A stretch of DNA of 64,000 nt from Gari tellinella (Eukaryota > Mollusca > Bivalvia > Cardiida > Psammobiidae): NCBI GenBank assembly GCA_922989275.2, contig OV277867.1, forward strand, positions 37,440,070-37,504,069, read 5' to 3'. The notes beneath the pieces were generated by a model that worked only from the letters and a program-made list of their open reading frames with translations, did no database searches and was not told where the DNA came from. The translations under genes were made by a program, and so were the position numbers. Positions 55,451 to 64,000 of this stretch are shown in pieces. Numbering within the stretch: the stretch's first letter is position 1; every line of letters begins with the position of its first letter.

Positions 55451-55701
55451 ACGGTGAATAATATTACGTTATGTTTTCCCAGTTGAACGCAGGCAAAACC
55501 AAACGCATTGCAATAAAAGGAAAATATATTAACTTGATGGCAATTGTTACCATTTGTTTTTATCTAAGTGGCAAGCAGTTTGAAGCCTGATCAGACACCT
55601 GGTTACCCGGCGTCTGATCTGGCTCCAAACTGCTTGCAATGGAAATAATAGTTTTAGCGTAAATACGTTTATTAGGAAATAATTTCGTCTTATCCACTGT
55701 A
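55451..55701 (-). mobile_element. MITE family A copy
   Basis: The left end is worn (ATTACGTTATGTTTTCCCAG). Core GAAGCCTGATCAGACACCTG with CCCGGCGTCTGATCTGGC; right end TCGTCTTATCCACTGTA. Confidence 0.8.
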
Positions 55702-56332
55702 TATAGTTGGGCAGCGTTATAATCGGCATACACACAATACATTTCTAGGATGAAATCCTTTTACAAACGGTGCTATAAAATCCATTTCTATATGATATGT
55801 TGTAGAGATTACCGATTTTAAGTCCTCTATGTTTTAGGTTTATTTTTTCATCCTTGACTGTTGTGTGAATATACGACAATATTTAGCCTTAATGTAGATA
55901 AAGCATCAGCATAGTAAATGTTTAACATGTCGTACAATAGAGTCTACGATTTAAATTCTATCATGTGAAAGTGGAAGTTGCATAAATTAGCCAAACTATT
56001 TCACCCCGTAAAGTTATGTTTTGTCCTAATTTTTTGCCAATTGTTTGCCAACCTGATTTTTCGAAATAACGTTATTTTCTACTTTTTATTGCATTGTGTT
56101 TCGTTTTGTTTCAAATTTTTAGCGGCTAAGGACTTAATAATTGCAAGTCCTAAAACAATTCATTCTGTAAGAATAGATTGGGTAACCTTGAACTAAAGGG
56201 AGTGATATGTCAATCCTATAACTGTCACTATATCTCTAAAGAAGAAAGTGCCATACGATTGCTTGTTTACAAAAATGAAAAATGTTTTTGAGTTTTTAAC
56301 GGTTTGGATCAAGGTCATCCTCGCACAGGACC
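55702..56332. other. no gene seen
   Basis: Nothing recognised. Confidence 0.4.
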
Positions 56333-56577
56333 TGGGGCCCGTTTCATAAAACTTCGTACGACAAATGTTGTCGTAGGTCAGATTATAAAAGTTTCAATTG
56401 TTATTTATTTCTCCATCTAATCCTGTCTTGTGATATCTCTTTGGAATCGTCTTGAAAAGACGATTCCAAAGAGATGTCACAAGACAGGATTAGAAGGAGC
56501 ACTCAGAAATTAAATGAATTTCAGGTTTTTGACTTACGATCGTTTTTGTCGTACGAAGCTTCATGAAACGGACCCCT
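56333..56577. mobile_element. MITE family F copy
   Basis: GGGGCCCGTTTCATAAAACT and AGCTTCATGAAACGGACCCC ends; perfect inner hairpin TCCTGTCTTGTGATATCTCT, TTGGAATCGTCTTGAAAAG. Confidence 0.87.
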
Positions 56578-57175
56578 GGTTCTGAGTCATATTGTTTGCA
56601 AGTGTTAATGTTGCTGTGCCGTGCACGTTCATTTAAACTAGTGTAAACTAGTAGAACTCAAACGCCATTCAATTCACATGAAGCCATTAAATTTTTGTTT
56701 CAATTTCGCATTGCAGAGATTTACTATAACTGCAATGTTGCTAAGTTTTATTGTCTCCAAAACGCTTCAAATTGGACACTTAATACACTTAATATACCTT
56801 TTTAACGTCGTTTCCAATCTAACTCTCCGGATGTAAGGTTTTACTATGTAATGATTGTGCATGACAGTTGTTGTAGTTCAATTTTTCACCCCTCTTATGC
56901 TATAAAGCTGTGTATACGCTGTTCTCCTTCCACAAACAGTGACACACACATTTTTTCCAACAAATGTATTGTTTTTATTCATACCAATTACCCCGACATT
57001 TTGTTTTTATTCAAACTGTTGACTCTACAAAAACAGTTTAGACGTCAGTAGACAATATATTGACAAAGTGACAATAGATGGATGACAAATATATCCAATG
57101 TGCAGTTCGGAAGATATAAAAAGCAGCCTTATAATACGATGCATTATCTATTTCGATGCCGACAATATAACATCA
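56578..57175. other. no gene seen
   Basis: Nothing recognised. Confidence 0.4.
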
Positions 57176-57410
57176 ATTATCCTTTCCCCCCATAGAAACG
57201 CCTTTTAGCGCATTAAATTTATTCCTCCACTAAAATAGTTCCAATTCATACCGTCATGAACATTTACCATAATAAATATTTTCTACATCCTAGCTGATGG
57301 TAGCCTAAAGCAGGCTGACATTATAGCAGAATGCGCCTTAAGGCACAATTTATTTTACTTAAAATCTGCTTTATGTGGTCACCTTCTTTCAAAACTTAAG
57401 CGGCTATTAT
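57176..57410 (-). mobile_element. MITE family C copy
   Basis: Reverse: CCTTTCCCCCCATAGAAACG, TAGTTCCAATTCATACCGTC, CTAGCTGATGGTAGCCTAAA, AGAATGCGCCTTAAGGCA. The far end is eroded. Confidence 0.75.
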
Positions 57411-57893
57411 TTCCAATCAAAACGAACCAGAAACGCTTACGCATTACAATACAATGTAGAAAAGGACAACATTTTGATAATTCCTCCTAAATATACTTCT
57501 TAGTATAAAATATTAGTGGCAAACAGTTGGGAGACTGATCATACACCGGATAATCGCGTAAGTTTAATGATTCTTTACATTACGTTCAGCAAATATGACA
57601 CAAGGTGTGTAAAAAACTAAACAATAACCCATTTATGTCCAGTAGATTCTTGTATGTTTATATTGGATTATTCAACTTTTTTCAAAGGGATGCATGGTCA
57701 ACATTTTCATTTTCATTTTATTTTATATTGAAATTCCTATCAGCAAACAGTCAAGACTCTAATCAGACGCCGCATAATGCGGCGTCTGATAACAGTCTAT
57801 ACTATTTGTCCCATTTATGGGATCGTGGGCACAAATGGGTTAAAACCAACGTTAACGCGTTTATTGTGAAGGAATAACGTCTTCTCATCTGTA
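57411..57893 (-). mobile_element. family A remnant interrupted by a core-bearing segment
   Basis: 57411-57570 resembles the left half of a reversed A element (ACGAACCAGAAACGCTTACG, GTGGCAAACAGTTGGGAGAC). 57850-57893 resembles its right end (AACGCGTTTATTGTGAAGGA, ACGTCTTCTCATCTGTA). Between them lies a separate hairpin at 57737-57808 (AATCAGACGCCGCATAATGC). Confidence 0.5.
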
Positions 57894-58403
57894 ACATTAT
57901 ACATGTAGAGTAATAGAGCCGATTCTTATGTGACAGTGCCTTGTACATGTACACCAGCTCAATTGTGTCGTCACTGTTTGTGGTGTTACTACTATTAACA
58001 AACGGTTGGAAACAGAGGAAAAACTTATAATATACTCTATATTAGGTCAATTACCAAACTGCGTGGTATTCTGAGCAGTGATTGATATGTTTATTAGTTA
58101 CCGACAAACGGATTTTCATTTCATTAAGTGTCGTTACTCGGTACCTTTTGCCATAGGGACCCGACACGATTGACAAGCAACTCAAAGGTTTTATCGACAA
58201 TTAAGTTTTTGGTATGGTGGCGGCTAGCTATGTAACGTGACTTTCCATCATATACCATTTCCATAAGACACACTTCTATCTATAATAACTTGTGAAGTTT
58301 GTGTTTGTTACGATGATTCTAGAGGACAGAAAATTAGATCAGTGCAAGATGTGTATAACTATGGAGCTGTATGACGGTTATGCTCGATATTGTCACCTAA
58401 AAA
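57894..58403. other. no gene seen
   Basis: Nothing recognised. Confidence 0.4.
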
Positions 58404-59187
58404 CAGTGGTAAATACGCCATTCCTACCCATTTACGCGTTAATCTATGCGTAAGAAACGCATAGTGAACGGTTAACGAAAGGTAAACGCCTAACGATTTC
58501 AACGCGTTTAAACTCGTTGATAAACGATTATACCAGAGATGTTGCGATTGGTGCGTCAGTTTTCCGTTTCATGCGAAGATCTCAGATCTTATTGATTTCG
58601 GATATACTCTATGAATCCAACATTTTTGCAGCTTGATCTGGATTAAAACTGTTTGCAAAAGTCATCATTATTGGTGTTCAGTGTTAAAAGGGTTGATACA
58701 AAGTCATCAACAAAACCTTGTGCTTCGTTTTATCTTTTATTTATATCTATTATTGTTTATTTTTGTGATCTGAATAAAAATATCATGCGGGTACAGTAGT
58801 CAAAACGCATGTTCAAGTAAGCTTCATATTCTCTGTGGAGAACAGTATCCAAATATGCACTTCATAAGTTATCAGCTCGATGAAGAAGTAATTCATGCTG
58901 TGATTGTATAGACCTTATCGTCATGCTAAGTGCGGCTTCTCTGTTCAGATAAGATTACGAAATGTCACATTCCTTTCGGACGTATGATAAGGTAGACCTG
59001 TACTAGACAACCGGCTTAACCTTTGCAATATGTCTGGCTCTTTTAAACGCGTAAAGAAACGCGTAAAGAAACGGCTAGGAGACGCGTTTAACGAAACGGA
59101 TAATAAACGCGTAAGAAACGCTTAAGCAACGCGTAGGAAACGCTTAAGCAACGCGTAAAGTGGGTAGGAAAAGCGTACTTACCACTG
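58404..59187. mobile_element. 784-bp TIR element with ACGCGT-rich subterminal arrays
   Basis: The left end CAGTGGTAAATACGCCATTC then CTACCCATTTACGCG matches the complement of the right end CGCGTAAAGTGGGTAGGAAA then AGCGTACTTACCACTG. At least eight ACGCGT palindromes in AACGCGTAA-type units lie near the two ends, with few in the middle. The right flank is TA, the left AA. A degenerate D piece (58620-58696) sits inside. No transposase frame. Confidence 0.75.
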
Positions 59188-59333
59188 TAAGCATAATGTA
59201 GCAGCTTATGCTATATATCGGCACAGGCAACACCCGTGTCCTTACACTAGAAATTCTGCTGTGTCAGTGGGTAGACTCACGTACTTTTAAAACTGCATTA
59301 TCATGATAGTTGATTACGGAAATACATTATGTT

Positions 59334-59458
59334 AGCTAGACATAAATGCAACAAAGGTACGGTGTCATCAATTATTATTCATGATATGACAAGTTTGGTT
59401 GAGGTAGGGCAAGAGTAGACTAATAATCAGTCGTACCTTTTGTCTAAATATATAGCGC
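59334..59458 (+). repeat. dispersed repeat K, copy 2
   Basis: TTAGCTAGACATAAATGCAA, ATTCATGATATGACAAG, GAGGTAGGGCAAGAGTA and TACCTTTTGTCTAAATAT match 27965-28105. Confidence 0.6.
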
Positions 59459-59594
59459 CCCTCTCTACTTTTTGTCACAAATAGTTTCAAAATCTATCTT
59501 GTTTGGTGCCTGTGCTTTTAGCTGTTAGATCATTTTATGAAAATCATAATTATCTCAATAGTGTCAGGATACCTTCTTTTGCTACATTAAGTTG

Positions 59595-59954
59595 TACAGT
59601 GCTCTCTCCCTACAACGGCCCTTCCAAAAACGAACCCCTCCTTACAGCGTCCCTTGCCGTAGTTCCCTAAACAATAAATTTATGTCTAACGCTTTAACTG
59701 CAGTAATATCATCTTTCAAAGTTGCCGTCTACTTTTTTTCTCAAAGTTACATATTAGACATTTAGACGGAAAACAACTTAATGACGAGTGACAAACAGCT
59801 TAGATCCCAACCAGACACCTCGTTACGCGGCGTCTGATCTAGATTCAACCTCTTTGCAAATGTTAACCAATTGTCTTCCCTATAACGACTTCTTCCGCAC
59901 AATGCACACATTTGTTTCTCCCATTGGGTGTCGTTGTAGAGAGGGAATGCTGTG
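59595..59954 (+). mobile_element. MITE family E copy
   Basis: TACAGTGCTCTCTCCCTACA and TTGTAGAGAGGGAATGCTGTG ends; hairpin CAGCTTAGATCCCAACCAGA with CGCGGCGTCTGATCTAG. Confidence 0.85.
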
Positions 59955-60052
59955 TTTTCGTTTGCGTCCTTTTTTGTTTAACAAAGTCGCTGTCCCACCA
60001 TGCTCACAGTGGATTCTTGCAAAGGTATATATATTTGTTCTTGATAAGATGC

Positions 60053-60308
60053 CAGGGCTGCCATAAGTTGACATGAAAAATCCTAAGATTTCCAAAGTTG
60101 CATTTTTCAAGTGCGATTTTACGAGTCGTACCTTTACCCCATAGCCTGTTTCTTGTTTTATTGACAAGCGACTTCTTACAGCAGGCTGAAAGTAAAGCAG
60201 AATGCGCCTTAAGGCGCATTCTGCTTTACTTTTAGCCTGCTTTAAGCTACCATGTACTGGAAAAAAAATCCGGAGATTTAAGTAAAATCCGGAGAAATGG
60301 CAGCCCTG
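60053..60308. mobile_element. 256-bp element with hAT-like CAGGGCTGCCA ends and family C core
   Basis: CAGGGCTGCCAT at the left and ATGGCAGCCCTG at the right. The flanks share AGATGC (60047-60052 and 60309-60314). CAGGG-type ends are usual for hAT elements, which make 8-bp duplications; here only 6 bp match. Inside lies a right-truncated family C copy (60133-60258, perfect AGAATGCGCC hairpin). Confidence 0.62.
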
Positions 60309-60381
60309 AGATGCCGCGAAATATTTCGCAAGTTGAATACTTAACTATTTTATTTAGACATGAAAGCACACGATACTTGTT

Positions 60382-60614
60382 TAACCCTTTCACTGTCAAC
60401 GTTTTCGTGAGTTGTTTACCCCTTCACCGTTTCATAGTCGTCTTCTTCAATTTTGTTGTTTGCAAGATCGTTCCAAATTACGATTTAATGTAGTATGACT
60501 TAAAACATATCGATACGAGTGTCAAACAGTTTGGATCCTGATACGCGACGTCTGATCAGGATAAAACATGTTTGCAAACGCGTTGTCAAGCGTCATTGAG
60601 AGTGAAAGGGTTAA
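60382..60614 (-). mobile_element. family D element
   Basis: TTAACCCTTTCACTGTCAAC to CATTGAGAGTGAAAGGGTTAA; TAGTCGTCTTCTTCAATTTT; hairpin TTTGGATCCTGATACGCGAC with the left arm shortened. Confidence 0.78.
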
Positions 60615-60643
60615 AGCAAATGCCGCCATGGAAGCGACATGAT

Positions 60644-60842
60644 CACAGTACAAAAGGCGTCATTCTTTCCCAATCAACACGTTTACGCTAAAATTGTGTT
60701 TTCCATCGCAAACCTTTTGGATCATGCTATTCAGATCAATGTGAATCGTTAGAAAATTCTACAAATTTAAATTTCTGCATTTAATTGTAATGCATTTTCG
60801 TTTCGTTCACATTAAACGGGAAAGAATAACGTGTTTACTGTA
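60644..60842 (+). mobile_element. MITE family A copy with degenerated core
   Basis: CACAGTACAAAAGGCGTCAT left, GAATAACGTGTTTACTGTA right. The centre (CAAACCTTTTGGATCATGCT) has lost the AGACGCCG palindrome. Confidence 0.72.
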
Positions 60843-60981
60843 AATGAGAAAGAAGAATACATTCCCTATAGGAATTACATCATTTGGCGGAGAGACACTC
60901 AAATACATTAATATACTAGTTTTGCAATAATTAACATACCTATATCTAAAAGAAGTATCAGACGAAAGTTTTAAAACGTTA

Positions 60982-61236
60982 TACAGTGGTCCTTCTCTAC
61001 ATAAACGCGCTTCTGATCTTGAGTTAAGCTGTTTGTGATTAGTCATTATGTTATTTTCTGTCAAAATGTCCAACATGTTACTTTGAGAAAAACAGCAGAC
61101 AACGATTTTAAGCGGACGTTATTGCAAAAATGAAATGATAGGGCATAATGACTTGTTTGAGGAACAGTGACAAACGCTATTGTGAGGAGGGACTCTTTGT
61201 TCGGAGAGCCAGCCGTTGCAGGGAGGGATCACTGTA
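60982..61236 (-). mobile_element. MITE family E copy, internally deleted
   Basis: TACAGTGGTCCTTCTCTACA left and GCAGGGAGGGATCACTGTA right. Only one hairpin arm (CGCTTCTGATCTTGAGTTAA) is left and the first CCCTC block is shortened. Confidence 0.78.
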
Positions 61237-61466
61237 TTTCAATACGATTAAATTGAGATTGAACAAAAGATTCACACAGTACGTGTCTAAATATAACCAT
61301 GGGAACAAAACTATTAAATACTGTTAAACCTTATGATAGTGGCTATCTGTAATGCAGCAAGCATTTCAAAACCAGTTCATGTGTTTCACATGTCCTCATA
61401 ATGTATACATTAAAGAAGATTTAATTGTATGCTCGAGGGATTAACTTAAAACTATTTATTATAAAT
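61237..61466. other. no gene seen
   Basis: Nothing recognised. Confidence 0.4.
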
Positions 61467-61682
61467 CAACCCTTAATTCTCAATGACGCTTTTAAGCGAG
61501 TTTGAAAACAGTTTGGGTCCTGATCAGACGCCGCTTATCGCGGCGTCTGATCAAGACGACCCAAACTGTTTGCCACTCTTAACGATATTTAATAAGTCAT
61601 ACAACCTTAAATCTAACTTTGAAACGTGTTTATGCAGCCAACAATCTTGAGGCAGACGAAAATAAAGCGGTAAAGGGGTAAG
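61467..61682 (+). mobile_element. family D element
   Basis: AACCCTTAATTCTCAATGAC start; hairpin AACAGTTTGGGTCCTGATCA, GACGCCGCTTATCGCGGCGT; AATCTAACTTTGAAACG; GAGGCAGACGAAAATAAAGC; GGTAAAGGGGTAA end. Inner arm has a 4-base CGAC insertion. Confidence 0.78.
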
Positions 61683-61727
61683 ACTATCCCGAATAATTTG
61701 ATCATGAGAGGGTTAATAGCAGTAGTT

Positions 61728-62372
61728 TAACCCTCTGTGCCTGTCCTCGAGACCATCTGCATTTTAAATGAGTTTGGGTCCTGACCAGACACCGAATTAC
61801 TCAGTTTCTTAGCAAGACCCAACTTGTTAGAGACTTATATCGATGGCTATGAAGTCAACTTGCCTACATTACCCATTTCACTGCCATTGTTTTGGCGTGA
61901 GATGTTTACCCTTTCACCGTATCATTGTCGTCTGCTTCAATAGTGTTGTCTGCAATACATGTTTCAAAGTAAGAATAAAGGCAATATAACTGACGAAATT
62001 TCGAAACGAGTGTCAAACACTTTGGATCCTGACCGGACGCAGCGTTACGCGGCGTCTGATCAGGATCCAAACTGTTTGCAAACGCGCTTTTAAGTGTCAT
62101 TGAGAGTGAAAGGGTTTAAATCAGACACATAAAATAGACAACACCTTTAGGCAGACACTGCTACTCTACCCTTTCAACGTGCTCGTTCTAAAATAATTAT
62201 TTCATTTGCAAACAGTTCTCAGCCAGAGCAAACCAAACGTCTAGCCAGGCTCCAAAATCGTTACAACTCACATTTGGATAAAAAATTGTGTTTTACAAAA
62301 GGTATCTTGTAATACAACGTTGCTGTAGAAAACACTATTGAAGCGGACGACAAAATGGTGGTAAAGGGATAA
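61728..62372. mobile_element. cluster of three further family D copies
   Basis: 61728-61850 is a worn left half (GTTTGGGTCCTGACCAGACA). 61868-62117 is a near-complete reversed copy (GTCGTCTGCTTCAATAGTGT; GCAGCGTTACGCGGCGTCTG; TTGAGAGTGAAAGGGTTT). 62166-62372 is a forward worn copy (CCCTTTCAACGTGCTCG; GAAGCGGACGACAAAATGG). Confidence 0.68.
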
Positions 62373-62550
62373 AGATATCACAATACAGTTGATTATAAAA
62401 AAGGTTTAAAACTGTTTATAAATACACGGGTGGTCGCACTTGACCTTGAACAAACTAAAATCTCAGTTGAATGTCAAACAAATACATAAAATATATATTT
62501 CCAGAATACATGTACATCAATTCGGATGTAATATTTAAAAGTATGTGTTA

Positions 62551-63560
62551 GAATACCGGAACTTTGCCCCTCCGGCCTTTTGCCCCTTCGTAAAAAATCG
62601 CAACACAGAACTTTGCCCCTTCCAACACGGACTTTTGCCCCTTCCAACACGGACGTTTGCCCCTTTCAGTTTTTAAAGGTGCGGACTTTTGCCCCGTCCC
62701 TGTTTTCGCATGGACTGAAGTTTGTCCAATCTGCCCATACTGTTTATGGCTAATTCCAATAATCAACTGATTTAACGGAGTCATTTCCTGTTAAATCCGT
62801 TAATGTGTTCCGTGTATATATTTATTTTTAGCCCCGAACACTATTTTTTTTCTTGTTATCAAAACGGAAACATAAAGACATTGTTACTTACAAATATTAA
62901 TACATCCTCTTGTTATATATTTAAAACCCTGGGTGAATAAAATATGTTTTCTGTTCTGATCTGTCAAATTTTAACATTATCCGACAAAAGGCTAATAATA
63001 TGAATTTAATTCTTTTCATCTCGTCAATTTGGTCAAAATGACATAGTAATTAGCAAACAAACTTATTATCAATCAATTTTAACTGAAATCGAACACTGCT
63101 TTACAGCAGTTGCTGCTTTGATGTTAACTACATATGTGTCAATTGCTAATTAAAGAATAAAAAGTGATACGGTTTTGACGGTGTCCATTTTGTTCCTTAA
63201 CGTTTAAATTGTCCTCTTATCTTTTACAATAGAAACTTTCGGTATAATTACCAACAAAGTGTGATTAGCGATAATGATGATTATATAAATTTCAGGTTCA
63301 CCTGAAATCTTAATTCAAATGTAGTAAGAAATTTGAAATTTAAAAGACAATAATACTTTATAAATCAACATTTCAATATAGAAGAGGCAGTATTTCGATA
63401 CGGAAGGGGCAGAATACCGCTATGGAAGGGGAAAAGTTCCGTGTATGAAAAAACAGGAAGGGGAAAAAGGCCGTGTACGTAAAATCAAGAAGGGGCAAAG
63501 TTCCGTGTTGCTGTTTTTGAGGAAGGGGCAAAAGGCCGAAGGGGCAAAAGGCCGTTTACC
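62551..63560. mobile_element. 1,010-bp TIR element with TTTGCCCCTT repeats and 8-bp target duplication
   Basis: Perfect 8-bp direct flanks ATGTGTTA at 62543-62550 and 63561-63568. Arms: the left has CGGAACTTTGCCCC, CGGCCTTTTGCCCCTTCG and GACTTTTGCCCCTTCCAACA repeated; the right has the complements (GGAAGGGGCAAAAGGCCG, GAAGGGGCAAAGTTCCGTG). Each arm is a small array of 20-27 bp units rather than one clean repeat. The middle 700 bp is AT-rich with no transposase frame. An 8-bp duplication fits hAT or Mutator-like elements; the ends match neither obviously. Confidence 0.78.
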
Positions 63561-63620
63561 ATGTGTTAACATACGTGTATTATCCAACAACGCAGTGAGT
63601 TAAAAGTTTATAAACGTGTT

Positions 63621-64000
63621 TTATTGTTTTTGGGCTGGTATTAGAATACCGCGTGACATTCCAAACACATCATTATTTGTCCCAAGGATAATCAAAAACA
63701 ATAAAGTTATCCCAGTGATAAGTAAGACAAATACAACTGAACATATCCTATCAACAAAAGTTCCAATATGTTTCCAAGAGCACACGTGCACAAGTTCTTT
63801 GTCATCCTCCATCATTATTGCGTTATTGTTTGTTCCGTTGTCAATAGTAAAACTAGACGCGCTGAGTATGTGTTTCCGTTTAGATACACCATTTTCCTTA
63901 GACTTTGGCAAGCAACAGCGAAAAATGTTTGTCAGCCGACTAAGGTATACTGGAGGCTTACCCGGCTTGAAAAAAAGACGAAGGTTTAATATGGCAAAGG
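63621..64000 (-). CDS. nicotinic acetylcholine receptor-like subunit, C-terminal part (runs off the window)
   Basis: The minus-strand frame is open from the right edge to TAA at 63621-63623 and gives 125 codons. It begins at the end of M3 (FAILNLRLFFKPGKPP, like CAFAILNLRLYFKPGRPP in gene 1), then a short cytoplasmic loop with CCLPKSKENG, then SWKHIGTFVDRICSVVF entering M4 and an extracellular tail NNDVFGMSRG. The equivalent of gene 1 exon 2 is a single exon, so the visible part is probably the 3' end of a similar last exon. Paralogue of gene 1, facing it. The ATG at 63909-63911 is internal, not the start. An AATAAA overlaps the stop codon. Confidence 0.9.
   Translation of the reverse strand, partial: FAILNLRLFFKPGKPPVYLSRLTNIFRCCLPKSKENGVSKRKHILSASSFTIDNGTNNNAIMMEDDKELVHVCSWKHIGTFVDRICSVVFVLLITGITLLFLIILGTNNDVFGMSRGILIPAQKQ

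Noticed and set aside
63911..63911. Start codon of a short minus-strand gene at 63911
   Set aside because: The frame continues upstream to the window edge through the conserved FAILNLRLFFKPG segment, so this ATG is internal.

Overview
The window is invertebrate nuclear DNA that is AT-rich, poor in genes and crowded with repeats. A bivalve mollusc is the best fit. The two supportable host genes are divergent nicotinic-type Cys-loop receptor subunits, a family known to be expanded in bivalves, and the repeats (small TIR elements, tRNA-derived repeats, tandem-core elements) match bivalve intergenic DNA. I cannot fix the species.

Genes. Gene 1 is on the + strand at 22311-24457 and has two exons. 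It encodes a complete 442-residue receptor subunit with a signal peptide, a 13-residue Cys-loop formed across the exon junction and four membrane helices. It lacks the usual ligand-binding aromatics and the paired cysteines of alpha subunits. Gene 2 is a paralogue on the - strand. Only its last 125 codons lie in the window (63621-64000), and it runs off the right edge. The two face each other tail to tail across about 39 kb with no other recognisable intact host gene. Broken mobile-element genes are a Tc1/mariner-type transposase (25960-26653, -) and a Penelope-like GIY-YIG fragment (50500-50950, -). Two short open frames (32167-32340 and 54660-54866, both -) are weak candidates.

Repeats. At least seven families of short, transposase-less inverted-repeat elements recur; I call them A to G. 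A (about 250 bp, TACAGTGGAGAA ends), B (about 210 bp, TACAGTA ends) and E (about 340 bp, TACAG ends with CCCTCTCTACAA) insert at TA. C and D start with CCCTTT-like ends. A, D and E share nearly the same 65-75 bp palindromic core around AGACGCCG/CGGCGTCT although their ends differ. About 30 such cores are scattered through the window. Nested copies give empty sites and show a TA target.

Region by region. 1-10.7 kb: hairpins, A to E copies, and a 667-bp TIR element carrying two facing tRNA-like modules. 10.87-16.76 kb: a 5.9-kb element with matched ends, inserted at TA inside a B copy. It holds (GTA)n, (CTA)n and a satellite array with a 655-bp two-monomer higher-order repeat. 17.2-18.2 kb: a second TIR element with two facing tRNA-like modules. 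22.3-24.5 kb: gene 1. 24.9-27.2 kb: a 165-bp tandem repeat and the decayed Tc1 element. 30.8-31.8 kb: a 161-bp tandem repeat ending in an inverted unit. 38-50 kb: dense A, B, E and F copies with nested insertions. 58.4-59.2, 60.05-60.3 and 62.55-63.56 kb: three further TIR elements with distinct ends. 63.6-64 kb: gene 2.

The most unusual content is the mobile-element biology: large elements without coding capacity, shared hairpin cores swapped between element families, and paired tRNA-like modules inside TIRs.
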